From Neobacillus sp. CF12 (GTDB lineage Bacteria; Bacillota; Bacilli; Bacillales; Cytobacillaceae): 64,000 nt of DNA. The notes beneath the pieces were generated by a model. It searched no databases. It saw only the letters and a program-made list of their open reading frames with translations, and was not told where the DNA came from. Every line of letters starts with the position of its first letter. Position 1 is the stretch's first letter. This document shows, in pieces, positions 9,182 through 16,310 of the stretch. The position numbers and the translations under genes are program-made. The stretch spans positions 2,350,501-2,414,500 of the forward strand of contig NZ_JAUCEU010000007.1 in the NCBI RefSeq assembly GCF_030348765.1, given 5' to 3'.

Positions 9182-9199
9182 TTCTCATTAATTTCTAAT
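9182..9199 (+). promoter_or_regulatory. Direct-repeat box before second PepSY gene
   Basis: TTCTCAT-N4-TTCTAAT matches the box at 8334-8351 in 13 of 14 half-site positions with the same 11-bp period. Its presence before a separately spaced gene suggests that the second PepSY gene has its own promoter under the same regulator. Confidence 0.45.
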
Positions 9200-9278
9200 G
9201 TTTCTATCCTTTTACTCTCATTTTCAGTGGATATACTGAAATTGTAGAACGGTAATAGGAAAAAGGAGGAAATAATAA

Positions 9279-9794
9279 ATGAAAAACAAATTTTTAATTG
9301 GTGCAGTAGCAGGTTTACTAGTTTTAGGTGGTGCAATTGCGGTTGGAGCCTCAAAGAATGATTCTCTTCCTGAGGATTCATCGTCCGTTATCAACCTTGA
9401 AACACAGAACTTACCCGAACTCAAAGAAGGTCAAGAATTGGAGCTCGAAACCGAACATGGTCAAACTTTTTATAAGATAGAAACTGATGATGACAGCAGT
9501 AATTCTTCCTCTGCCACATCAACAAATACTTCTGCACTATCTATTGAAGAAGCATCAAAAATCGCGACAAATGAAGTAAACGGAAAAATAACCAAGATTG
9601 AAAAAGAAATGGAACATGGCAGACTTGAATATAAATTTGAAATTCAGTCAGACCAAGGCGAGGCAGACGTTCGAGTAGATGCTGAAACTGGAAAAATCAC
9701 AAGAGTAGAGTTTGATGATGACAGCAGAGATGATCGAGTCGAAGACGATGATGATGACAAAGGCAGAGGTAGAGGCAGAGGCAGTGACGATTAA
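9279..9794 (+). CDS. Secreted PepSY-domain protein with acidic tail
   Basis: This 171-residue protein has a signal peptide (KNKFLIGAVAGLLVLGGAIAV region), a Ser/Thr-rich linker (about 70-85), one PepSY repeat (about 88-145, starting LSIEEASKIA) and a tail of Asp runs followed by RGRGRGRG. AAAAGGAGG precedes the ATG. The tail could bind cations or the wall, which is inference. It is comparable to B. subtilis YkoJ in size and location. A terminator follows at 9819. Confidence 0.8.
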   Translation: MKNKFLIGAVAGLLVLGGAIAVGASKNDSLPEDSSSVINLETQNLPELKEGQELELETEHGQTFYKIETDDDSSNSSSATSTNTSALSIEEASKIATNEVNGKITKIEKEMEHGRLEYKFEIQSDQGEADVRVDAETGKITRVEFDDDSRDDRVEDDDDDKGRGRGRGSDD

Positions 9795-9818
9795 ATTAGA
9801 GAAAAAAGATAAGTTTTT

Positions 9819-9850
9819 AAAGGACAATCGATAAGTTGGTTGTCCTTTTT
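9819..9850 (+). terminator. Terminator after PepSY gene
   Basis: Arms AAAGGACAA (9819-9827) and TTGTCCTTT (9840-9848) enclose a 12-base loop and run into a T tract. It closes the ykoGH/PepSY region. Confidence 0.8.
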
Positions 9851-9997
9851 CACGTCCATATATATGTAATTTACACCTAGTTGTAATAATAAGTAAAAAG
9901 GGTATATATAATATGTTAATTACATCAATTAACCTGTTTACACTATCCGAATTATGGCAAAAAAGCTTATTATACGAAACCATAGGAGGTAGTTTAT

Positions 9998-10768
9998 TTG
10001 GGTGAGTTATTTTCTGGTATCCCCTATTTACGAATGGGCGCTGGTGAACCATTGGTTTTTATTCATGGTCTTGGCGAAATAAAGGAAGGCTGGTCCAACC
10101 AGTTTGAGTTCGCAGAGCAGTACGATTTGATTATTCCAGATTTACGGGGACATGGGGAGTATATTACAACTGAGAAAATTTCCATTTCTAGCTTCGCATT
10201 CGATATTATTTGCTTGTTAAAGGGGCTCGGAATTGAAAGCGCTCACATTTGTGGATTATCAATGGGTGGGATGGTGGCACAAGAAATCTATCGTCAAGCA
10301 CCAGAAATGTGTAGGTCCCTTATACTCGTAAGTACATTCCATTATGCACCCAAACGGTTTGGTGAGCTATTTTTAAAATTTCGTAAGGCTCGTGCAGAGT
10401 CTCTTTCCCTCCAAGAGCAAAAAAATATGGCAGCACGGGTTTGTCTCTACTCTTGGACTGAAAGTAACTTTGAGGATTTCTTTAAATTTTATCAGCCTAA
10501 CCGTGAATTTTATCTGCCATCAATGAAAGCCTGTCTTGAGGTTAATAATCTATGTCTGCTTCCAAAAATTAAAGTTCCAACCTTAATAATTGGCGGACAA
10601 TATGACGCAGTCACACCTGTCTGGATCCAATTATTAATGCATAAACAGATTAGGCACTCTGAATTTGTTATTTTTAGAAATACAGGACATATTGCTAAGC
10701 TCGAAGCAAAGAAATCCTTTAACGAGGTTCTGCGGAATTTTTTACACAAACAGAAAAAAGCAAGTTAA
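9998..10768 (+). CDS. Alpha/beta hydrolase
   Basis: This 256-residue hydrolase has oxyanion-hole motif FIHGLGE and nucleophile elbow GLSMGG (Ser88). The acid is probably Asp in GGQYDAVTP, and the base is His in NTGHIAK. The start is TTG 9998, supported by AGGAGGT at 9984-9990 with 7-base spacing. No signal peptide is present. It is convergent with the PHA operon. The G-x-S-M-G box resembles that of Bacillus intracellular PHB depolymerases, so a role in PHA mobilisation is possible, but esterase or lactonase activity fits equally well. Confidence 0.8.
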   Translation: MGELFSGIPYLRMGAGEPLVFIHGLGEIKEGWSNQFEFAEQYDLIIPDLRGHGEYITTEKISISSFAFDIICLLKGLGIESAHICGLSMGGMVAQEIYRQAPEMCRSLILVSTFHYAPKRFGELFLKFRKARAESLSLQEQKNMAARVCLYSWTESNFEDFFKFYQPNREFYLPSMKACLEVNNLCLLPKIKVPTLIIGGQYDAVTPVWIQLLMHKQIRHSEFVIFRNTGHIAKLEAKKSFNEVLRNFLHKQKKAS

Positions 10769-10791
10769 GGGAAGGAATCTCCCTTCCCTTT
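10766..10791. terminator. Possible terminator between hydrolase and phaC
   Basis: AAGGGAAGG and CCTTCCCTT form a 9-bp stem around AATCTC in the gap between convergent genes. The following tract is pyrimidine-rich rather than pure T, so termination strength is uncertain. Confidence 0.5.
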
Positions 10792-10839
10792 CTTCCCTTA
10801 CTTATTATATAACCTTGTACTTACCTTTAGTACTATAAT

Positions 10840-11901
10840 TTAGAGTGGATTTGAACGCGAAGAAGCCCATTCATCCACAACTACTGCAAACAATCCGGTT
10901 AATGCTAAGGAAACATGACCTGCTTCAACCAGTTTGTAAGTCTTATCTACACTAGAGACTAAATCCATGATAGGCAAGCTTTGAGGTTCTAGTACTAAAT
11001 TATCATTAGACGAGGAAACCACAAGCATATTTGATTTAATATTTTTCAAATTTGCCTTCTTATCCCCTATCATTAATTCTCCCTTTACAAGCTTGTTTTC
11101 TTTAAAAAGATCATTTGATAATTGTCTAAATGCTTCACCTGCAAAAGGGACATGATCTGTCGTCCATTTATTCATACGACGCCATTTATCCACATAACGC
11201 TGATCATGCGCTCGGTTTAAAAGCGTGGAATAGTTAGTAAAATAAATAGGTGCAGACACTGCTCTAAATATTCCTTCCACATATGCAGGTGGGACAACCC
11301 CAAAAACATCAATGAAGCGATCAACATTAATGTTTCCTTCTTTGAGACCTTCTGCCCATTTATCCGGACCAACAATTGTACTAAAGTCAATTGGCACAGT
11401 GGCAACAATCAAATTTTTAATCGGTTCTTCCGCAATCGAAGCGTAAATAGAAGCAATTGTTCCACCTAAGCAATAACCAACAAGCGTTATCTCCTCCGCA
11501 CCAGAATGGCGTATCGCACGCTTAACGGCAGTTCTTAAATACTTTTGGATATATGTATCCAAACCAATATTCTTATCTTCATAACCAGGTGTACCCCAGT
11601 CTAACAAATACACTTCATAACCACGGTTTGTAAGTCCCTCAATAACACTAGCCTTTGGGGCGATATCAAGGATATATGGTTTATTAAACAAAGAATAAAC
11701 GAAGAATAAAGGAATTGCATATTTTTTTTGTTTGGCAGGATAATGCCATAGTACCGATTTATTTTTTTTCCAAACTTCATTTCTAGGAGTATGACCGATT
11801 TTCGGTTCCGGTTCATTTAACACTTGAAAAACATGCTTCCAACGCTTCATTTCTTTCTCAAGGTCTAACGGCGGAAATAAATTGGGTGATTCAACTGCCA
11901 T
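10840..11901 (-). CDS. phaC: PHA synthase catalytic subunit, class III/IV type
   Basis: The 353-residue enzyme polymerises 3-hydroxyacyl-CoA into polyhydroxyalkanoate at the granule surface. It has the PhaC lipase-like box GYCLGG with Cys144 as nucleophile, an Asp in SSNDNLV and a His in EAGHVSLAL. The length of about 350-360 residues fits synthases that need a PhaR or PhaE partner. The upstream gene on the same strand encodes PhaR, which makes it class IV. AGGAGG precedes the ATG. It is the last gene of a four-gene operon that lacks the phaB reductase present in the B. megaterium cluster. Confidence 0.93.
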   Translation of the reverse strand: MAVESPNLFPPLDLEKEMKRWKHVFQVLNEPEPKIGHTPRNEVWKKNKSVLWHYPAKQKKYAIPLFFVYSLFNKPYILDIAPKASVIEGLTNRGYEVYLLDWGTPGYEDKNIGLDTYIQKYLRTAVKRAIRHSGAEEITLVGYCLGGTIASIYASIAEEPIKNLIVATVPIDFSTIVGPDKWAEGLKEGNINVDRFIDVFGVVPPAYVEGIFRAVSAPIYFTNYSTLLNRAHDQRYVDKWRRMNKWTTDHVPFAGEAFRQLSNDLFKENKLVKGELMIGDKKANLKNIKSNMLVVSSSNDNLVLEPQSLPIMDLVSSVDKTYKLVEAGHVSLALTGLFAVVVDEWASSRSNPL

Positions 11902-11923
11902 TTTATTAACCTCCTTCTCTACT

Positions 11924-12490
11924 TTATTTTGATGAACCTGCTCCGGTTAAAACTAGTTCATCTCTTTTGTCTTTTTCAATCAACTCTTTAAGAATCTCAA
12001 ATTCATCTTTAAAAGTATTTAATTTACTAAGTTCGATCTTCATCTCTTGTAGCTCATTTTGTATGTCTTTAGAATCTGCCAATTCTTTTTTCGTTTTAAC
12101 TAACTCTGTTTTTAGCTGTTTTGTAAGTTTAATAATTTCCTTTGAAATCTCAACCACACTTTCAATTTCTTTGCTTTGTGATTTCATGGAATCTTGTAAA
12201 TCCCAAATTTGTTCTTCGAGGGATTCAATTTTTTCTTCTGTTTGGATTGTTAATGTCGCAACATTAGCCAGATCGTTCTTCGTTGGGATATTAAGTACAC
12301 CAGCAAGGGTTTCCTGATTTTTTCTAATTGCTTCAAGGTATCGGGATTGTGTTTGGGTCCCTACTTTTGACATTTTGACGAATTCAGTGTTATTTGTCCA
12401 AAGGTAAATAAAATCATTTATCTGTTTTTCCCACAATTCACTGTAATTTTTTAAAGAATCAAATGGATCATACGGTCTTTTTGTTGTCAT
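11924..12490 (-). CDS. phaR: PHA synthase regulatory subunit PhaR
   Basis: This 188-residue, largely helical protein has a coiled coil from about residue 75 to 170. The N-terminal part matches the PhaR/PhaE pattern, with SRYLEAIRKNQE followed by a NIPTKNDL segment. In class IV systems PhaR binds PhaC and is needed for activity. It lies 22 bases upstream of phaC. The 146-residue product at 13103 shares the D/NIPxK and EKIESLEE segments, so this operon carries a PhaR paralogue. Confidence 0.85.
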   Translation of the reverse strand: MTTKRPYDPFDSLKNYSELWEKQINDFIYLWTNNTEFVKMSKVGTQTQSRYLEAIRKNQETLAGVLNIPTKNDLANVATLTIQTEEKIESLEEQIWDLQDSMKSQSKEIESVVEISKEIIKLTKQLKTELVKTKKELADSKDIQNELQEMKIELSKLNTFKDEFEILKELIEKDKRDELVLTGAGSSK

Positions 12491-12509
12491 CTAGTCCACC
12501 TCAATATAG

Positions 12510-13082
12510 TTATGATTTTGTAGATTCCGTACTATTCTTCATATATTGCTGAAAAGGAAATAGTGCAGATTTTACTTGCTTTTCAAATAGATTGACAAAT
12601 ATTTTTTGATTTTCATATAAAATATTTGTTGTCCCCTTTACACCTTGAATATATTTATCTCTGCTTCTCTTTCTAAAAGAAATATATTGTTCAACAGACT
12701 TTAAGTATGTGTCCAGTGCTAGACCATTCGTTAAAGCGCGACTTGGGGTTGTTAAAAGGAATGTGGTCTTATTCTGAATATCATCAACCACCTGGTTAAA
12801 CTGTTCATATGATTTAATTGGGAAAAAATGTTGAATAGTAGTTGTGGTCATGAGTAATTCCTCACGAGCATATTTTTCCCATACAGAAAACTCTCTCCTA
12901 AATTGTTCAGTAATTACTTTGCTATTTTCCTGATTCCTTTTAATACTTTCAACATAATGTTTAGTTGCATTTAAGAATACTTCATCACGTTCATTTAAGC
13001 GTCCTGCCCATGCATCCATTTCATCAAAGGCGGCTTTCCACAATAATTCATAACTTGAAACTGATTCATTCCTATTATCCAT
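12510..13082 (-). CDS. Phasin-like PHA granule protein
   Basis: This 190-residue, cysteine-free, mostly helical protein lies between the PhaR paralogue and PhaR. Amphipathic helices, aromatic residues near hydrophobic faces and absence of membrane segments fit a granule-associated phasin of the PhaP kind. The segment HYVESIKRNQEN echoes the PhaR pattern YLEAIRKNQE, so PHA-related subunits may share ancestry. AGGAAAGGAAAT precedes the ATG. The assignment rests mainly on operon position, and it could be a further accessory subunit. Confidence 0.6.
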   Translation of the reverse strand: MDNRNESVSSYELLWKAAFDEMDAWAGRLNERDEVFLNATKHYVESIKRNQENSKVITEQFRREFSVWEKYAREELLMTTTTIQHFFPIKSYEQFNQVVDDIQNKTTFLLTTPSRALTNGLALDTYLKSVEQYISFRKRSRDKYIQGVKGTTNILYENQKIFVNLFEKQVKSALFPFQQYMKNSTESTKS

Positions 13083-13102
13083 ATTTCCTTTCCTCCACTT
13101 GT

Positions 13103-13543
13103 TTAGTTATTAAATAGTTTCTTCAATTCATCTAGCTCATTTTCCAACGTTTTAATTTTGCAAACCTTTACATTCTTCCATTCATTTTCCATAAAATAAA
13201 GCATGTCCGATAAAGATGTATTAAGCTTTTTTAACTCGGTATTGTCTTTTTTCAGGTCCATGTTTAGCTCATACATGGTTTCTTCAAGGCTATCTATCTT
13301 TTCCAGACAATCTACTTTTCTTCCTGCAAGAGTCACAAATTCTTCCTTATTAGGAATATCTAATTCTGAAAGCCAATTTTTAATTACCTTTTGTTGGATA
13401 ACGATTAGATCTAAGTGTTTCTCTAATGCTTTTCCGAATGCATGTGTAAAGGTAAGAGAATTGGTATATGTATGAACCCTCATATTCCACTCTTTTTCAA
13501 ACTCTTTATAAAAATTTTCAGGGTCTTGATGTGTCGATTTCAT
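13103..13543 (-). CDS. PhaR-like paralogue, first gene of PHA operon
   Basis: This 146-residue protein has segment LDIPNKEEFVTLAGRKVDCL, which aligns with the NIPTKNDLANVATLTIQTEE segment of PhaR, followed by a coiled coil (about 80-145). Its length equals that of B. megaterium PhaQ as I recall it, but the visible similarity is to PhaR and no helix-turn-helix is evident. It may be an alternative synthase subunit or granule protein. It is read from a promoter with a perfect palindrome in the 5' leader. Confidence 0.65.
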   Translation of the reverse strand: MKSTHQDPENFYKEFEKEWNMRVHTYTNSLTFTHAFGKALEKHLDLIVIQQKVIKNWLSELDIPNKEEFVTLAGRKVDCLEKIDSLEETMYELNMDLKKDNTELKKLNTSLSDMLYFMENEWKNVKVCKIKTLENELDELKKLFNN

Positions 13544-13557
13544 AAGTTCCCTCTAAT

Positions 13558-13592
13558 CTAACCGGTTAGTATGTTCTATCTATATTATAACA
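13558..13592 (-). promoter_or_regulatory. PHA operon promoter with 12-bp palindromic operator
   Basis: On the - strand an extended -10 (TGTTATAAT, with TATAAT at 13589-13584) lies upstream of the first pha gene. The perfect palindrome CTAACCGGTTAG (13558-13569) falls just downstream of the expected transcription start. That placement suits a repressor site, for example a TetR-type or PHA-responsive repressor. No such regulator gene is adjacent. Confidence 0.55.
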
Positions 13593-13758
13593 ATTAGGTA
13601 CAACAATGTACTAGGGTAAATTTTTTTATTTTTCAAAAATCTTATTAAATAATAGTTTCAAATAAGAATTGATGACTTATTTGAGAATCTTTTAAGTTCT
13701 TTAGTTATTTGAATAATCATATAATTGTCAATATCTAGTAATAAAGGAGTTGTTAAGA

Positions 13759-14562
13759 ATGCCTATAACGAAGGCGAATGGAATTGATTTATATTATGAA
13801 GTTCACGGTGAAGGTGAACCGCTGTTATTAATCATGGGGTTATCACTTACTTCTAAATCATGGTTTCGAACAATCCCCGCGTTAAGTGAACACTATAAAG
13901 TGATCGTCTTTGATAATCGGGGTGTAGGTCTAAGCGGGAAACCTAATTCCCCCTATTCAATTGAATTAATGGCTGAAGACGCTAGAGCGGTTTTGGATGC
14001 AGTCGGTGTAGATTCAGCTCATGTTTATGGTATTTCTATGGGTGGAATGATTGCCCAAAGGCTGTCTATAAAATATCCTGAGCGCATTAAATCCCTCATC
14101 CTAGGCTGCACAACATCAGGCGGAGAAAAACATGTACAACCTGGTGCTGAGGTCTCCATGCTCATGCTATCTAGAGGCTCTTCTACTGCTACACCAGAAG
14201 AGATGGCCTGGGCAACCGCTCCAATTCTATACAGTCAATCTTTCATCGAAAATCATAGGGACCAAGTGGCAGAGGATGTCCAAAGGCGAATTGAAATCCC
14301 TGTACTGCCATATGCCTATATGCTGCAACTTCAAGCATGTCTTGCTCATGACACTTACAATGAGATTGACCAAATAAGAGTACCTGTTTTGGTTATTCAT
14401 GGAGACGAAGATAAATTAGTACCCTATGAAAATGGTGTAACACTTGCTGAAAAAATACCAAATGCCGAATTCCTAACGATAAAGGGTGCAGGTCACATCT
14501 ATGTAACAGAAGCCAATGATTTAGTAAATAAAAGGGTCTTAGAGTTTCTAAACAACCATTAA
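13759..14562 (+). CDS. Alpha/beta hydrolase
   Basis: This 267-residue hydrolase has oxyanion motif LIMGLSLTS, nucleophile elbow GISMGG (Ser93), Asp in HGDEDKLVP and His in GAGHIYVTE. AAAGGAG at 13743-13749 is spaced 9 bases from ATG 13759, so the TTG at 13750 is unlikely to be used. It is divergent from the PHA operon. The overall pattern resembles 3-oxoadipate enol-lactonase-type hydrolases. The context would also allow a PHA-oligomer hydrolase; sequence alone does not decide. Confidence 0.82.
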   Translation: MPITKANGIDLYYEVHGEGEPLLLIMGLSLTSKSWFRTIPALSEHYKVIVFDNRGVGLSGKPNSPYSIELMAEDARAVLDAVGVDSAHVYGISMGGMIAQRLSIKYPERIKSLILGCTTSGGEKHVQPGAEVSMLMLSRGSSTATPEEMAWATAPILYSQSFIENHRDQVAEDVQRRIEIPVLPYAYMLQLQACLAHDTYNEIDQIRVPVLVIHGDEDKLVPYENGVTLAEKIPNAEFLTIKGAGHIYVTEANDLVNKRVLEFLNNH

Positions 14563-14568
14563 AATAAT

Positions 14569-14597
14569 AAATGCCCAATCATTTTGACTGGGCATTT
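14569..14597. terminator. Bidirectional terminator between hydrolase and SDR
   Basis: Arms AAATGCCCA (14569-14577) and TGGGCATTT (14589-14597) enclose an 11-base loop. It lies between convergent genes and is followed by a T-rich stretch on the + strand. Confidence 0.85.
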
Positions 14598-14603
14598 CTA
14601 TTT

Positions 14604-15383
14604 TTATTGAACGCAAGCACTTGTTCCTCCATCCACAACAAGAACATGTCCATAAACATAATTAGAAGCATCAGAAGCTAAAAATAAAGCTGGGCCTTTC
14701 ATATCATCATCAGATCCAAATCGTCCTGCTGGTGTTCTCTCAAGAATTTTTTCCCCTGAATAATCTAATACCCCTTTTGCCATCTTTGTTGGGAAGAATC
14801 CAGGCGCAATGGCGTTGACATGAATGTTATATGGTGCTAGTTTTACAGCCAAATCTTTAGTAAGTGTAATGACTGCTCCTTTACTCGTTGAATAGCCAAT
14901 TGCATCCATCACGGTTGGGTCTTGACCGCCCAATCCTGCTATCGAAGCAATATTTATGATTTTTCCAGATCGCTGCTCCTTCATGATTTTCCCAACTGCC
15001 TGCGAAAATAAAAATACTGCCTTAAGGTTGATATTCATTACCTTATCCCATTTGTCTGCAGGCATTTCTAACGCAGGAGCTCCCCAACTTACCCCACTAT
15101 TATTGACCAAAATATCGATTCGGCCAAACTCTTTCATAGTCTCATCAACGACATATTGTATTTCTTCTTGGTTAGATACATCACATTTTAAGGCAAGAGA
15201 GCGAACTCCTTTTGCATTTAAACTTTCACTTATTTCCTGGCATGCTTCTAAATTCCGTGAACAAATTACTACATTTGCTCCAGCATCCGCATATGCCTCA
15301 GCGATTTGTTCACCAAGTCCTCTTCCCCCACCCGTTACAATGGCTGTTTTACCTTTTAGGCTAAATAGATCTTTACTATTCAT
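14604..15383 (-). CDS. Short-chain dehydrogenase/reductase
   Basis: This 259-residue classical SDR has cofactor motif TGGGRGLG (about 18-25), NNSG, a catalytic Ser in NIASIAG and YSTSK as the Tyr-x3-Lys pair. The C-terminal VVDGGTSA is typical. The glycine-rich pattern with R at the fourth position and CSRN at the end of beta 2 suggests NADP(H) use. AGGTTAATAAAG precedes the ATG. A 3-ketoacyl-CoA reductase role supplying PHA monomers would fill the missing phaB. It is also similar to gluconate 5-dehydrogenase-type SDRs, so the substrate is uncertain. Confidence 0.85.
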   Translation of the reverse strand: MNSKDLFSLKGKTAIVTGGGRGLGEQIAEAYADAGANVVICSRNLEACQEISESLNAKGVRSLALKCDVSNQEEIQYVVDETMKEFGRIDILVNNSGVSWGAPALEMPADKWDKVMNINLKAVFLFSQAVGKIMKEQRSGKIINIASIAGLGGQDPTVMDAIGYSTSKGAVITLTKDLAVKLAPYNIHVNAIAPGFFPTKMAKGVLDYSGEKILERTPAGRFGSDDDMKGPALFLASDASNYVYGHVLVVDGGTSACVQ

Positions 15384-15486
15384 CTTTATTAACCTCCAAA
15401 TAATTCATTATCCTCTTTATCTTAATATATTTAATTTTATTAAAATAGGAATATTTACTAATTTTCATAGAAATGTAACTAGTTAT

Positions 15487-16101
15487 TTACTTAATAGAAA
15501 AATCAATTGTTTTATAAGCCACGAAAAAGGTAAGTAGAGAAAAAATGGCCTCCTTCAACCCGAATATGAAAATGGAACTGCTAAATATAAAAAAGTTAAA
15601 AAACAACACAATTTGTCCAATTGAAAAAGGGGTTCGTTTACTAAATAAAATGGCCAAAACCTCTGTACCATCTAAAGACCCTCCAAAACGAATAACAATG
15701 CCTACACCTAATCCTAGGATAACCCCACCTAGAACTATTACTAGAAATGAGTTATTTATTAAAGAAGGATATGGTTCTAGAATATGAGTACCGATTGATA
15801 ACACCAAAATAGCAAAAAGGCTTAGAATCAGAAATCTTTTTCCCAAATAAGAATATCCTAATAAGAAAAAGGGAGTATTTAAGAGTAGAAGAGACAAACC
15901 AATCTCAATGCTAGAAATATGAGAGAGCATAATGCTAACTCCGACGATACCACCGTCAATTATATTATTCTTTACTAAAATTAACTGCAATGAAATTGCT
16001 ACAAGCGAAGCACCGCAGAAGATGTAAAATACTCTTTTCGTAATAGATATATAGGCAGATCTGCTATAACTTTGATAATAATGTTCTCTCTTCTTATACA
16101 T
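15487..16101 (-). CDS. YitT-family membrane protein without DUF2179 tail
   Basis: This 204-residue protein has five to six membrane segments and the YitT motif DGGIVGVSIMLSH. The start is ATG 16101, preceded by AAAGGGG. A longer frame from 16161 would begin inside a terminator hairpin. YitT-family proteins usually carry a C-terminal cytoplasmic DUF2179 domain of about 80 residues. Here the protein ends after FVAYKTIDFSIK, right after the last membrane segment, so that domain is absent. The function of the family is not established. Confidence 0.8.
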   Translation of the reverse strand: MYKKREHYYQSYSRSAYISITKRVFYIFCGASLVAISLQLILVKNNIIDGGIVGVSIMLSHISSIEIGLSLLLLNTPFFLLGYSYLGKRFLILSLFAILVLSIGTHILEPYPSLINNSFLVIVLGGVILGLGVGIVIRFGGSLDGTEVLAILFSKRTPFSIGQIVLFFNFFIFSSSIFIFGLKEAIFSLLTFFVAYKTIDFSIK

Positions 16102-16163
16102 ACTCTGCCCCTTTAGTCCAATTTGTCTCTGCTTTGTATGGTTCATTATATTCTTCTTCACAA

Positions 16164-16198
16164 GAAAAATGCCCGTCCAATTGGACAGGCATTTTTCT
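16164..16198 (-). terminator. Terminator upstream of yitT-like gene
   Basis: AAAAATGCC-C-GTCC and GGAC-A-GGCATTTTT pair with one mismatch around AATT. On the - strand it closes the UbiB-kinase transcript before the YitT-like gene. Confidence 0.85.
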
Positions 16199-16209
16199 TT
16201 GATTACCTT

Positions 16210-16275
16210 TTAAGCTTTTATCTTAGCAAGCTCTTCATTTCGAAGAACCCTTCGTAGTAACTTACCAACAGAAGA
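16210..16275 (-). pseudogene. 3' relic of an acyl-CoA ligase gene
   Basis: Between a TAA codon at the 5' edge and a TAA at 16212-16210 the - strand reads 21 residues: SSVGKLLRRVLRNEELAKIK followed by A. This is the conserved C-terminus of long-chain acyl-CoA synthetases, where K in VGKLLRR is the adenylation-domain lysine. Nothing upstream continues the gene. It is a decayed end left after deletion, lying between the UbiB-type kinase and the YitT-like gene and close to the PHA operon. Confidence 0.8.
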
Positions 16276-16310
16276 TTAAGGTAAAATATAATGAGAGTGA
16301 AATTTTTTTG

